NCBI GenBank assembly: GCA_963669455.1
Contig: OY770026.1
Span: 2,232,001-2,296,000, forward strand
Direction: 5' to 3'
DNA from: JAWKWH01 sp963669455
Lineage (GTDB): Bacteria > Pseudomonadota > Alphaproteobacteria > Rhizobiales > Rhizobiaceae
DNA: 64,000 nucleotides
Shown here: positions 17,281-25,786 of the stretch, piece by piece
How positions within the stretch are numbered: the first letter of the stretch is position 1
Layout of the letters: each line of letters opens with the position of its first letter
Program-made: the position numbers and the translations under genes
Notes under the pieces: model-generated
The model's input: only the letters and a program-made list of their open reading frames with translations
Told to the model about the DNA's origin: nothing
The model's database searches: none

Positions 17281-18843
17281 TTACTTAACGGGAATTGACT
17301 GAACGTTCTTAAACCAGGATTCCGCGTTGTAGGAGGCTTTGGTGGTTGACAGTCTGGAAATGTTGTTTCCAAAATATAGCTTCATGGCGAAATCCACACC
17401 GCCACCGTCATTTAGATCATTGTCGCAATAGTTGTAGTAGCAGCCTTCGACGGTGTTTGTGGGATCACGGGCGGGATCGGGATATCCTCCACTTTCCTGG
17501 TAGACAGCGCTGTAGGTCTGATTGATCCAGTCAAGATGTGCCTGTTGCTGGATTGGATCGTCTTGCCCTGGAATGGAAGAATTGTTCCAATAGGTTTGGT
17601 ATTGCAGTTTCATGATCGATGACCGCTGGGGGATGGCTGTGTCTGTGGGGGCGACCGTATTTATCTTGCAGCCATATGAATCGATCTGCACCAGGCTTGA
17701 TGACATATCAATATCGGCGTTTGGAACTGAATTCAGATAGGTATAAAGCGCGTCGCCCATCGTTGGTGTGAAGGCTTTTTTCATATAGGCCGACTTATAT
17801 TTGCCAAACCGGTTTGGACCGGAGCCATTGGCGTTTTGAACCCCCTCCAGAAACGTGAAGTTCCGCACGGTACTCTCAGTGTTGCCGGACATGATCGAGC
17901 TGCTGTCACCATGCCAGGGATGTCCTCGAATTGGCCCGGGCTCATCTGATGTCTTTACGATTTCCTGGATCTGCTTTTTCCGCTCCCGCCAGCGGTCATT
18001 GACCAATGCCTCGTAGTCCGATCCCGTTTTTCCTTCATTGGGCACATCAAAGGAATAGTAAGCCCAGACTATGGAGCCGGCGGCGTGATGATTGGCAAAA
18101 AGGATGTCCCATGTGGGATCAGGGCCGCCCTGGCCCTGGTTTGCCGTATCGGCAAAGTTGGCAAGTATCTCCTTAAACGCGGTGGGATCCGACAGGCTGC
18201 TCCAGGGGATCGTCAGGGCATTGGTATAGAGTTTTGTTGGTGCAGTTGGCAGCGTATCAAAATAGTATCGCGTAATCACACCGAAATTACCGCCGCCGCC
18301 GCCGCGAACTGCCCAGAGCAAATCAGGGTAACTAGGCGCGGTTACCGTTATCAGTTCGGGGGAACTGGAACTGTTTTTCTTAACAACAATATCGACCGCT
18401 GAGAGGTGATCAATGCTCAGTCCGTATTGGCGTGAAAACAGGCCATAGCCCCCACCGGTAATGTGGCCGCCGAGGCCAACGGAATAACAGGAACCGGCAG
18501 GAATAATCTTGTTGTAGAGATTGTTCATCATTCTGAACAAATCCCAATTGCCATAGCCTACGCCAACATAGTAGCCCAGCGTCGGGTCTTCGCCATAATC
18601 TCGAATACCTGTCGTATCGATAATGAAGCGGGTGGCCGGGTTATAAACCCAGTTTTCATAGCAATGCCGCCCTGAGGTTATCTGCAAATTTTCAGGTGTA
18701 GCACCGTTTGTAATAGCGGCACTCCAGGCATCTGCAACGTCCTGGCCGGTCACGGGCAGATAGACGTTTTCCAGATTTGGGGCGAACCAACGCCTGTCAA
18801 AACCTTGCCGGTCACTCAGGATGGGACTGCGCTGGGAAACCAT
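17281..18843 (-). CDS. BBE-like FAD-dependent oxidase (VAO/PCMH family)
   Basis: A 520-residue flavin oxidase with N-terminal FAD-binding PCMH domain and C-terminal berberine-bridge (BBE) segment ending YYGN-like LYFGNNISRL. Both residues for bicovalent flavin attachment are present: His 60 in SGRHCYEN and Cys 119 in GSCYSVGLGGH. That predicts a high-potential oxidase of sugars, alcohols or secondary metabolites. No signal peptide is visible. GGGAGG lies eight bases before the ATG. The gene stands alone, is flanked by core genes kdsA and eno, and is Tyr/Asn/Ser-rich and AT-richer than its neighbours, suggesting transfer. Substrate unknown. Confidence 0.85.
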   Translation of the reverse strand: MVSQRSPILSDRQGFDRRWFAPNLENVYLPVTGQDVADAWSAAITNGATPENLQITSGRHCYENWVYNPATRFIIDTTGIRDYGEDPTLGYYVGVGYGNWDLFRMMNNLYNKIIPAGSCYSVGLGGHITGGGYGLFSRQYGLSIDHLSAVDIVVKKNSSSSPELITVTAPSYPDLLWAVRGGGGGNFGVITRYYFDTLPTAPTKLYTNALTIPWSSLSDPTAFKEILANFADTANQGQGGPDPTWDILFANHHAAGSIVWAYYSFDVPNEGKTGSDYEALVNDRWRERKKQIQEIVKTSDEPGPIRGHPWHGDSSSIMSGNTESTVRNFTFLEGVQNANGSGPNRFGKYKSAYMKKAFTPTMGDALYTYLNSVPNADIDMSSSLVQIDSYGCKINTVAPTDTAIPQRSSIMKLQYQTYWNNSSIPGQDDPIQQQAHLDWINQTYSAVYQESGGYPDPARDPTNTVEGCYYNYCDNDLNDGGGVDFAMKLYFGNNISRLSTTKASYNAESWFKNVQSIPVK

Positions 18844-19226
18844 TTCAATATCCTCCCTTTATCTATGGGAAGTAGATACCGATTCGAAATAAAATCATAG
18901 GTTGAAGTTTTTTATTATCCCCATATCCAGTTGAGTTGACAGAACCGGCCTAATGGATTCCGGTTTGTTTGAAATCAGTGCATTTCAAATCCCAGTCGAA
19001 TGCCTCAATTCTTTGGACAGCGTCTGTGCAAAAGCAGCGTTCGGTTTTTAGTTCAACCGATATCAAGCGAAAATGGGCGGGCAACATATGACCGGGTTCT
19101 TTCCGGCCCATATTTGATGTCGAAATTCAAATCAGCGGTTTCCTGACCACGGCCTGGTTTGCGTTTTTCCCAACATTGGATAAGACGGCGTTCAACAAAA
19201 AACGCTCGATCAACTGGAGTTCGACC
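18844..19226. other. Intergenic region between divergent oxidase and enolase genes
   Basis: 383 bases holding the start signals of both divergent genes. Only the oxidase ribosome site (GGGAGG) and a modest TGGAG before the enolase ATG are clear. A TTGACA near 18936 has no convincing -10 partner. I see no RNA gene or repeat. Confidence 0.4.
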
Positions 19227-20501
19227 ATGACCGCGATAGTAGACATAATCGGCCGCGAAATTCTCGACAGCCGGGGCAACCCGACCGTGGAGGTCGATGT
19301 CCATCTTGAAGACGGTTCCTCCGGCCGGGCTGCGGTTCCTTCAGGCGCGTCGACGGGAGCTCACGAGGCGGTGGAATTGCGCGATGGCGGACCACGTTAC
19401 CTCGGCAAGGGCGTTGGCCAGGCGGTTGCCGCGGTCAATGGCGAGTTGTTTGATGCGGTGGGCGGCCTGGATGCGGAAGAACAGGTTCATATCGACAACA
19501 TCATGATCGAGCTTGACGGCACGCCCAACAAAAAGCGGCTTGGCGCCAACGCAATTTTGGGCGTTTCGCTGGCGGTGGCCAAGGCCGCCGCAGAGGCGTC
19601 AGGCCTGCCGCTGCACCGTTATGTCGGCGGCGCCAATGCCCATCTGTTGCCTGTTCCGATGATGAACATCATCAATGGCGGCGCCCATGCGGACAATCCG
19701 ATCGACATTCAGGAATTTATGATCATGCCGGTCGGCGCCGATACGATGGCTGATGCGGTGCGAATGGGGGCGGAGGTTTTTCACACGCTGAAAACCGGTC
19801 TGAAGGAAGCCGGGCACAATACCAATGTCGGTGATGAGGGAGGCTTTGCTCCCAATATCGAAAGCGCCGGTGCGGCACTCGATTTCATTATGCAGTCGAT
19901 TAAACGGGCGGGCTATAAGCCCGGCGATGATGTGGCGATTGCACTCGATTGTGCGGCGACCGAATTCTACCACGATGGCAAATATGTCTATACCGGCGAA
20001 GGCGTCGAGCGTGATGGCGCCGCCCAGGCGGAGTTTTTGGCAAAACTGGCCTCCGACTATCCGATTGTCTCGATCGAGGACGGCATGTCGGAGGATGATT
20101 GGGATGGCTGGAAAATCTTGACCGAACTGATTGGTGACCGAGTGCAACTGGTTGGCGATGATCTGTTCGTCACCAATTCCGCCAGGTTGCGTGACGGGAT
20201 CAAGATGGGCGTTGCAAACTCGATACTGATCAAGGTGAACCAGATCGGCACCCTGACCGAGACGCTCGACGCCGTGGAAACAGCCCACAAGGCCGGCTAC
20301 ACCGCCGTGATGTCGCACAGATCAGGCGAGACGGAAGATTCAACCATCGCCGATCTGGCGGTCGCCACCAATTGCGGGCAGATCAAGACCGGATCGCTGG
20401 CGCGCTCCGACCGGCTTGCCAAATATAACCAGCTGATCCGCATCGAGGAGATGCTCGGCAGACAGGCAAAATATGGCGGCGGGGGAATACTGGGCCGCTA
20501 G
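19227..20501 (+). CDS. eno: Enolase
   Basis: Glycolytic phosphopyruvate hydratase, 424 residues from ATG 19227. The family N-terminus AIVDIIGREILDSRGNPTVE follows immediately, so the longer in-frame start 51 bases upstream is rejected. Catalytic and metal sites are intact: SGASTGAHEA, GDEGGFAPN, SIEDGMSEDDW, and the signature ILIKVNQIGTLTET with the catalytic Lys. It precedes ftsB and the pdh genes, the usual order in this group. Confidence 0.97.
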   Translation: MTAIVDIIGREILDSRGNPTVEVDVHLEDGSSGRAAVPSGASTGAHEAVELRDGGPRYLGKGVGQAVAAVNGELFDAVGGLDAEEQVHIDNIMIELDGTPNKKRLGANAILGVSLAVAKAAAEASGLPLHRYVGGANAHLLPVPMMNIINGGAHADNPIDIQEFMIMPVGADTMADAVRMGAEVFHTLKTGLKEAGHNTNVGDEGGFAPNIESAGAALDFIMQSIKRAGYKPGDDVAIALDCAATEFYHDGKYVYTGEGVERDGAAQAEFLAKLASDYPIVSIEDGMSEDDWDGWKILTELIGDRVQLVGDDLFVTNSARLRDGIKMGVANSILIKVNQIGTLTETLDAVETAHKAGYTAVMSHRSGETEDSTIADLAVATNCGQIKTGSLARSDRLAKYNQLIRIEEMLGRQAKYGGGGILGR

Positions 20502-20578
20502 TCTGCGCGGTTTTGCAGGCTCCCGTAACCTGACGTTAAGCACAATTGGGCAACAAGCATGGGAGGAGATGCCCTCTC

Positions 20579-20902
20579 ATGTGGACACGCCAATATAAAA
20601 AACGGAATACCGGGATATTTATTGTTCCGGCGCTTTGTGTGGCGTTTCTCGCCTATTTCGGCTTTCACGCGTTCAATGGTGAATACGGCATCTATTCCAA
20701 ATACCGTCTTGAGGCGGAAGTCGCGGAACTGCGCGAAGAATTTGCATCCCTGAAACAGCGCCGCATCTCCTTAGAACAGCGTGTGCAGCTTCTCCACGAC
20801 GGTACGCTTGACAAGGATATGCTGGATGAGCAGGCACGCAAATCGCTGAACCTGTCCAATGAAAGCGAAGTCGTGATTATGCGGCCGCTTGCAGGTTATT
20901 GA
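20579..20902 (+). CDS. ftsB: FtsB/DivIC-type septum formation initiator
   Basis: Small bitopic division protein of the FtsQLB complex. The 107-residue protein has one membrane segment (about 13-32), then a coiled coil (about 42-75, LRLEAEVAELREE-type heptads) and a short C-terminal domain. ATG 20579 is chosen because GGGAGGAG lies about ten bases upstream and the membrane segment then sits at the usual distance from the N-terminus; an ATG at 20546 adds eleven unlikely residues. Position between eno and pdhA is typical. Confidence 0.88.
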   Translation: MWTRQYKKRNTGIFIVPALCVAFLAYFGFHAFNGEYGIYSKYRLEAEVAELREEFASLKQRRISLEQRVQLLHDGTLDKDMLDEQARKSLNLSNESEVVIMRPLAGY

Positions 20903-21087
20903 ATTAACCTGATTCAAGTTAATAGTAAAAGAAATCAACAATTATAACGATATAGCGCATAACAGCTATGCCCAAACGCCTATGGGCAATGGCATATCTT
21001 TCATGCTATCCAGAAATCGGTGGCCGGGGAGGGCTTCCATACCGCGTTTAGGCGGTAAACCGCATACTGCACATAGGGAGCGAGCAA

Positions 21088-22134
21088 ATGCCTGCAGCGG
21101 CAAAGAAAACCACTACAAAAAAATCACGCGCCGCTTCGCCGGCTGTGCCAAAAACGCCCAAACCGCTGAACTATTCCAAAGGCCAGGAGCTTGCCGCATA
21201 TCGCGATATGCTGCTGATCCGCCGGTTTGAGGAAAAGGCCGGACAGCTTTACGGCATGGGTTTCATCGGCGGATTTTGCCACCTCTATATCGGCCAGGAG
21301 GCCGTCGTCACCGGCATGCAACGCGCCATGATCGAGGGTGATCAGCTGATCACCGGCTATCGCGATCATGGCCATATGCTGGCCTGCGGCATGAGCCCGC
21401 GCGGGGTGATGGCCGAATTGACCGGCAGGCGCGGCGGCCTTTCGAAGGGCAAGGGCGGCTCCATGCACATGTTCTCCAAGGAGAAGAATTTTTATGGCGG
21501 TCACGGTATTGTCGGTGCGCAGGTACCGCTCGGCACCGGTCTGGCATTTGCCAACAAATATCGTGGCAACAACAATGTTTCATCGGCCTATTTCGGTGAT
21601 GGCGCGTCAAATCAGGGCCAGGTCTATGAAAGTTTCAACATGGCCTCGCTGTGGAAATTGCCGGTCATTTTCGTGATTGAAAACAACCGCTACGCGATGG
21701 GTACATCGGCGGTGCGCTCCTCGGCTGAAACCGATTTTTCCCACCGTGGGATATCGTTTAAAATTCCGGGAATTCAGGTCGATGGTATGGATGTTCGCGC
21801 GGTCAACGCCGCTGCCGAACTGGCCACAAAATGGTGCAGGGACGGCAACGGTCCGATCATTTTGGAAATGATGACGTATCGGTATCGTGGTCACTCGATG
21901 TCGGATCCGGCAAAATACCGCACCAAGGAAGAGGTGCAGAAAATGCGCGCCGAACAGGACCCGATAGAACAGGTCAAGGCCCGCATGCTCGACAAGAAAT
22001 GGGCAAAGGAAGAGGACTTGAAAGCAATCGACAAGGAAGTCCGCGACATCGTTGCCGATGCAGCCGAATTTGCGCAAACCGATCCGGAACCTGATGCCTC
22101 CGAGCTTTATACCGACATTTTGGTGGAGGTGTAG
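21088..22134 (+). CDS. pdhA: Pyruvate dehydrogenase E1 component, alpha subunit
   Basis: Thiamine-diphosphate-dependent decarboxylase half of the pyruvate dehydrogenase complex, 348 residues. The TPP motif is GDGASNQGQ...ENNRYAMGT, and the phosphorylation-loop-like YRYRGHSMSDPAKYR is intact. A Lys/Ala-rich N-terminal tail (1-30) precedes the catalytic core. GGGAGCG precedes the ATG. The 185 bases upstream hold several short inverted repeats (TTAACCTGATTCAAGTTAA and a TATGCCC...GGGCAATGGCATA hairpin) that could be regulatory. It heads the run pdhA-VOC-pdhB-pdhC. Confidence 0.96.
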   Translation: MPAAAKKTTTKKSRAASPAVPKTPKPLNYSKGQELAAYRDMLLIRRFEEKAGQLYGMGFIGGFCHLYIGQEAVVTGMQRAMIEGDQLITGYRDHGHMLACGMSPRGVMAELTGRRGGLSKGKGGSMHMFSKEKNFYGGHGIVGAQVPLGTGLAFANKYRGNNNVSSAYFGDGASNQGQVYESFNMASLWKLPVIFVIENNRYAMGTSAVRSSAETDFSHRGISFKIPGIQVDGMDVRAVNAAAELATKWCRDGNGPIILEMMTYRYRGHSMSDPAKYRTKEEVQKMRAEQDPIEQVKARMLDKKWAKEEDLKAIDKEVRDIVADAAEFAQTDPEPDASELYTDILVEV

Positions 22135-22136
22135 CG

Positions 22137-22529
22137 ATGTCAGCACATTTCGAAATTCACGCGACAGATGTGGGCCGTGCCAAAACCTTCTATGGTCGTC
22201 TTTTCGGATGGACGTTCTCACAGATGCCGGGCGCAGAAGACGTGGAATATCATCTCATCGAGGGACCGCAGATCGGCATGGCCAAGGGGCTGACCGGTGG
22301 AATTATGCGCCGGATGGGAGATACACCAAAAGCCGGTTCGCCCGTCAGGGGCGGTACAATGACATTCGAGGTGGCCGATTGCGATGAACGCTACGCCTCA
22401 GCGCTGGCCAATGGCGGAGCGGAAGCATTGCCGCCGACGGATTATCCCGGTGTCGGGCGATGCGCCTATGTGGAAGACGGCGAAGGAAACATCGTCGGTA
22501 TGATCACTCCTGAACAAGGAGCCCAGTAA
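22137..22529 (+). CDS. VOC-family protein inserted in the pdh operon
   Basis: A 130-residue single-module vicinal-oxygen-chelate protein: FEIHATDVGRAKTFYGRLFGW at the N-terminus and YVEDGEGNIVGM at the C-terminus. It lies two bases after pdhA and one base before pdhB, so all three are co-translated. The second-module metal ligand region EDGEGN is present, but function is unknown. VOC proteins of this size act on reactive aldehydes or as binding proteins; a metabolite-repair role next to pyruvate dehydrogenase would be inference. Confidence 0.85.
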   Translation: MSAHFEIHATDVGRAKTFYGRLFGWTFSQMPGAEDVEYHLIEGPQIGMAKGLTGGIMRRMGDTPKAGSPVRGGTMTFEVADCDERYASALANGGAEALPPTDYPGVGRCAYVEDGEGNIVGMITPEQGAQ

Positions 22530-22530
22530 T

Positions 22531-23922
22531 ATGCCTATTGAGATTTTGATGCCCGCTCTGTCGCCGACGATGGAAGAGGGCAATCTGGCCAAATGGCTGA
22601 AAAACGAGGGTGACGAGGTTGCCGCCGGCGACATCATCGCCGAGATCGAGACCGACAAGGCGACGATGGAAGTCGAAGCGGTCGATGAGGGAACGCTTGG
22701 CAAAATTCTGGTTGCCGAGGGAGCTGAAAATGTGAAGGTCAACACACCGATTGCGGTGCTGCTGGCCGATGGCGAAAGCGCAGGTGATATCGGGAAGGCC
22801 GCGGCCGCACCCGCACCTGAGAAGCAAGCCGAACCTGCGCCCGCCTCTGCGCCGGTTGAGGAGACAGCGGCGAGCGTTCCCGCCGCGCCAGCCGCCACCG
22901 AGGTGGCCAACGATCCAGATATACCGGAAGGCACCGAGATGGTGCCGACCACCGTGCGCGAAGCACTGCGCGATGCGATGGCTGAAGAAATGCGCGGCGA
23001 CGATGATGTGTTCATCATGGGTGAGGAAGTCGCCGAATATCAGGGCGCCTATAAGATCACGCAGGGGCTGCTGGAGGAATTCGGCGCGCGCCGCGTGGTT
23101 GATACACCGATCACAGAGCACGGCTTTGCCGGTGTCGGTGTCGGAGCGGCCTTTGCCGGGTTGAAGCCGATTGTCGAGTTCATGACATTCAACTTCGCCA
23201 TGCAGGCCATCGATCAGATTATCAATTCAGCCGCCAAGACGCTTTACATGTCCGGCGGGCAGATGGGCGCGCCGATTGTGTTTAGAGGTGCCAATGGGGC
23301 GGCAGCCCGCGTTGCTGCCCAGCACAGTCAGGACTACGCCGCCTGGTACAGTCACGTGCCGGGGCTGAAAGTGGTTCAGCCCTATACGGCGGCTGACGCA
23401 AAAGGCCTGTTAAAGGCTGCGATCCGCGATCCTAACCCGGTTATCTTTCTGGAAAACGAAATCCTCTACGGTCAGACCTTTGATGTGCCGAAACTGGATG
23501 ATTTTGTTTTGCCTATCGGTAAAGCGCGTATTCACAAAGCGGGCAGGGACGCGACGATTGTCTCGTTTGGTATCGGCATGACCTATGCCATCAAGGCTGC
23601 CGAAGCGCTGGCCGGAGAGGGCATCGATGTGGAAGTGATTGATCTTAGAACCATCCGGCCGATGGATCTCGATACGGTGATTGAAAGCGTGAAAAAAACC
23701 AACCGGCTGGTGACGGTTGAGGAGGGCTTTCCGCAATCCTCAGTCGGCGATCACATCGCATCACAGGTGATGCAACGGGCATTCGACTGGCTCGATGCTC
23801 CGGTGATGACGATATGCGGCAAGGATGTGCCGATGCCCTATGCGGCAAATCTGGAAAAACTGGCGCTGCCGAGCGTGGCGGACGTGGTCGAAGCGGTCAA
23901 AGCCGTTTCATACAAGGCGTAA
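22531..23922 (+). CDS. pdhB: Pyruvate dehydrogenase E1 component, beta subunit, with lipoyl domain
   Basis: 463 residues: an N-terminal lipoyl domain (about 1-80) with the ETDKATMEVEAVD lipoylation loop, an Ala/Pro linker (about 85-140), then the transketolase pyrimidine-binding and C-terminal domains of E1-beta. A lipoyl domain on E1-beta is characteristic of alphaproteobacterial complexes. LipA and LipB, both in this window, would supply its cofactor. The ATG follows an AAGGAG one base after the VOC stop. Confidence 0.96.
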   Translation: MPIEILMPALSPTMEEGNLAKWLKNEGDEVAAGDIIAEIETDKATMEVEAVDEGTLGKILVAEGAENVKVNTPIAVLLADGESAGDIGKAAAAPAPEKQAEPAPASAPVEETAASVPAAPAATEVANDPDIPEGTEMVPTTVREALRDAMAEEMRGDDDVFIMGEEVAEYQGAYKITQGLLEEFGARRVVDTPITEHGFAGVGVGAAFAGLKPIVEFMTFNFAMQAIDQIINSAAKTLYMSGGQMGAPIVFRGANGAAARVAAQHSQDYAAWYSHVPGLKVVQPYTAADAKGLLKAAIRDPNPVIFLENEILYGQTFDVPKLDDFVLPIGKARIHKAGRDATIVSFGIGMTYAIKAAEALAGEGIDVEVIDLRTIRPMDLDTVIESVKKTNRLVTVEEGFPQSSVGDHIASQVMQRAFDWLDAPVMTICGKDVPMPYAANLEKLALPSVADVVEAVKAVSYKA

Positions 23923-23934
23923 GGGAGGCCAGCC

Positions 23935-25317
23935 ATGCCAATCAACATCACCATGCCGGCCCTCTCTCCGACGATGGAAGAGGGCAATCTGGCCAAATGG
24001 CTGGTCAAGGAAGGCGACAGCGTCGCGCCGGGCGATATCATTGCCGAAATCGAGACCGACAAGGCGACCATGGAGGTCGAGGCCGTCGATGAGGGAACGG
24101 TGGCCAAAATACTGGTTCCCGAAGGGACGGAAGCCGTCAGGGTCAACGCGCTGATCGCCGTGCTTGCCGGTGACGGTGAGGATGTGGCGGAAGCGGTCAA
24201 AACTGCCGGAGAGGGAGCCGCGGCCGATGCCGCACCTCCAATCTCCCCCCTTGCGGGGGAGATGTCGGCGAAGACGACAGAGGGGGGTGAGGGAGAAGGT
24301 GCCGAGATACCCACCTCTGCCCTATCGGGCATCTCCCCTGCAAGGGGGGAGAACGGCGCTGTCGCACCAGCTCCGGATACTGCGAAGAACGACTCCAGCC
24401 GCGTATTCGCTTCACCGCTGGCCCGGCGGATCGCAAAGGACGCCGGTGTCGATGTCGCCGCCGTTTCGGGAACCGGTCCCAAGGGGCGCGTGGTCAAAGC
24501 AGATGTGGAAGCGGCAATCGCGACCGGTGGTGTTGTAAGTAAAGCAGCTAAAGCGCCTGTAGCACAGATGCCGAAAACAATGTCCGACGACACGGTGTTA
24601 AAACTGTTCGAGGAAGGGTCCTACGAACTGGTCAAGCACGACAATATGCGCAAGACCATCGCGCGCCGGCTGGTCGAGGCCAAATCAACCATTCCTCATT
24701 TTTATCTGACAATCGAATGCGAGCTCGATGCGCTGTTGAAACTGCGCTCGCAAATTAATAAGGCAGCACCGGTCAAGGACGACAAACCGTCCTATAAACT
24801 GTCGGTCAACGATCTGATCATCAAGGCGTTGGCGCTGGCGTTGCGCGATGTTCCAGACGCCAATGTGTCCTGGACCGAGGAAAACATGGTGCGCCATGCC
24901 CATGCAGATGTCGGTGTGGCGGTATCGATCCCCGGCGGTCTGATCACGCCGATCGTGCGCCGGGCTGAGGTGAAAAGCCTGTCTGCCATTTCAAACGAAA
25001 TGAAGGATATGGCCGCCCGGGCCCGCGAGCGCAAATTGAAGCCTGAAGAGTATCAAGGTGGCTCCAGCGCCGTGTCCAATCTCGGCATGATGGGAATCAG
25101 GGAGTTTTCCGCCGTCATCAATCCACCGCATGCAACCATTCTGGCTGTTGGTGCCGGCGAACAGCGCGCCGTCGTCAGGGATGGTGCCGTGGCCATTGCC
25201 ACGATGATGAGCGTGACGCTGTCGACGGATCACCGTTGTGTTGACGGTGCGCTTGGCGCCGAATTACTGGCAGCGTTCAAAAACTACATCCAACACCCGA
25301 TGGGCATGCTGGTATGA
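23935..25317 (+). CDS. pdhC: Dihydrolipoyllysine acetyltransferase (E2) with in-frame palindromic insertion
   Basis: Core acetyltransferase of the pyruvate dehydrogenase complex. The 460-residue protein has a lipoyl domain (about 1-80), the peripheral-subunit-binding domain (ASPLARRIAKDAGVD, about 162-200) and the catalytic domain ending with the DHRCVDG active-site motif. The linker between the first two domains contains 37 residues (about 104-140, PLAGEM...ISPARGE) encoded by a 111-base palindromic element described separately. Shares the GAGGGCAATCTGGCC lipoyl segment with pdhB, reflecting duplicated lipoyl domains. GGGAGG precedes the ATG. Confidence 0.96.
   Translation: MPINITMPALSPTMEEGNLAKWLVKEGDSVAPGDIIAEIETDKATMEVEAVDEGTVAKILVPEGTEAVRVNALIAVLAGDGEDVAEAVKTAGEGAAADAAPPISPLAGEMSAKTTEGGEGEGAEIPTSALSGISPARGENGAVAPAPDTAKNDSSRVFASPLARRIAKDAGVDVAAVSGTGPKGRVVKADVEAAIATGGVVSKAAKAPVAQMPKTMSDDTVLKLFEEGSYELVKHDNMRKTIARRLVEAKSTIPHFYLTIECELDALLKLRSQINKAAPVKDDKPSYKLSVNDLIIKALALALRDVPDANVSWTEENMVRHAHADVGVAVSIPGGLITPIVRRAEVKSLSAISNEMKDMAARARERKLKPEEYQGGSSAVSNLGMMGIREFSAVINPPHATILAVGAGEQRAVVRDGAVAIATMMSVTLSTDHRCVDGALGAELLAAFKNYIQHPMGMLV
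24242..24352. repeat. RIME-like palindromic element within pdhC
   Basis: Arms 24242-24264 and 24330-24352 are long inverted repeats of the form TCTCCCC...GGGGAGATG and its complement CATCTCCCC...GGGGAGA. Each arm can also fold on itself. The element is exactly 111 bases, 37 codons, and keeps the reading frame. Size and paired palindromes recall the intergenic mosaic elements (RIME) of rhizobia; that link is from memory of the class, not from alignment. Confidence 0.8.
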
Positions 25318-25410
25318 CGGGACGACACCGGATTTTTCGGCTGTCTGCCCGGTGAGTTCGAGCAATCGGCAGGGCGTTTACTCCCATCACCAAAGCGTTT
25401 CATAACATGC

Positions 25411-25424
25411 TTGATTTTGATCAA
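25411..25424. promoter_or_regulatory. FNR/FixK-type binding site (class II position)
   Basis: TTGATTTTGATCAA fits the TTGAT-N4-ATCAA consensus perfectly. A -10-like TAGTCT lies at 25447-25452, which predicts a start site near 25459 and puts the box centre at -41.5. That is the classic activator position for FNR/CRP-family regulators. It precedes the DUF465 gene. Confidence 0.7.
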
Positions 25425-25481
25425 AGGAGAACGAGGACACGGCTGGTAGTCTGAACCCGAAGCAAAAATGGGAGAGATTGC

Positions 25482-25718
25482 ATGAGCAATGTGCCGCATG
25501 AGCTGGCTGAGGAATTTCCAGATCAGATCGACAGAATTCATGAGCTAAAAACGGGAAATGCCCATTTTGCCAAACTGTTTGATGAATATCATGACGTGAA
25601 CCGGGCAATTCATCGTGCCGAAACCGATATCGAGCCGACGGACGATTTCCATATGGAGGATATGCGCAAGCAGCGCATGAGGCTCAAGGACGAGATTTAC
25701 GGGATGCTGGCCGGCTGA
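25482..25718 (+). CDS. YdcH-family (DUF465) small protein
   Basis: A 78-residue, helical, charged protein of the YdcH family, whose function is unknown. The pattern EFPDQIDRIHELKTGNAHFAKLFDEYHDVNRAIHRAE followed by LKDEIY is diagnostic of DUF465 (short two-helix protein). GGGAGAG precedes the ATG. An FNR/FixK-type box upstream suggests induction under low oxygen. It lies between pdhC and lpd, so it splits the pdh genes into two transcription units. Confidence 0.85.
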   Translation: MSNVPHELAEEFPDQIDRIHELKTGNAHFAKLFDEYHDVNRAIHRAETDIEPTDDFHMEDMRKQRMRLKDEIYGMLAG

Positions 25719-25786
25719 TATCACCATTTGCCTGTCCTCCCGGACAAGGCCCCAAAACGGGGGCTTGAATGACAAGGAGAAGACAG

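Noticed and set aside
20903..21087. CtrA-type site TTAA-N-TTAA upstream of pdhA
   Set aside because: The two TTAA halves are 11 bases apart, not seven, so it does not fit the CtrA consensus.
24242..24352. CRISPR-like or intergenic repeat interpretation of the pdhC palindrome
   Set aside because: Single copy here, no regular spacers, and the reading frame runs through it without interruption.
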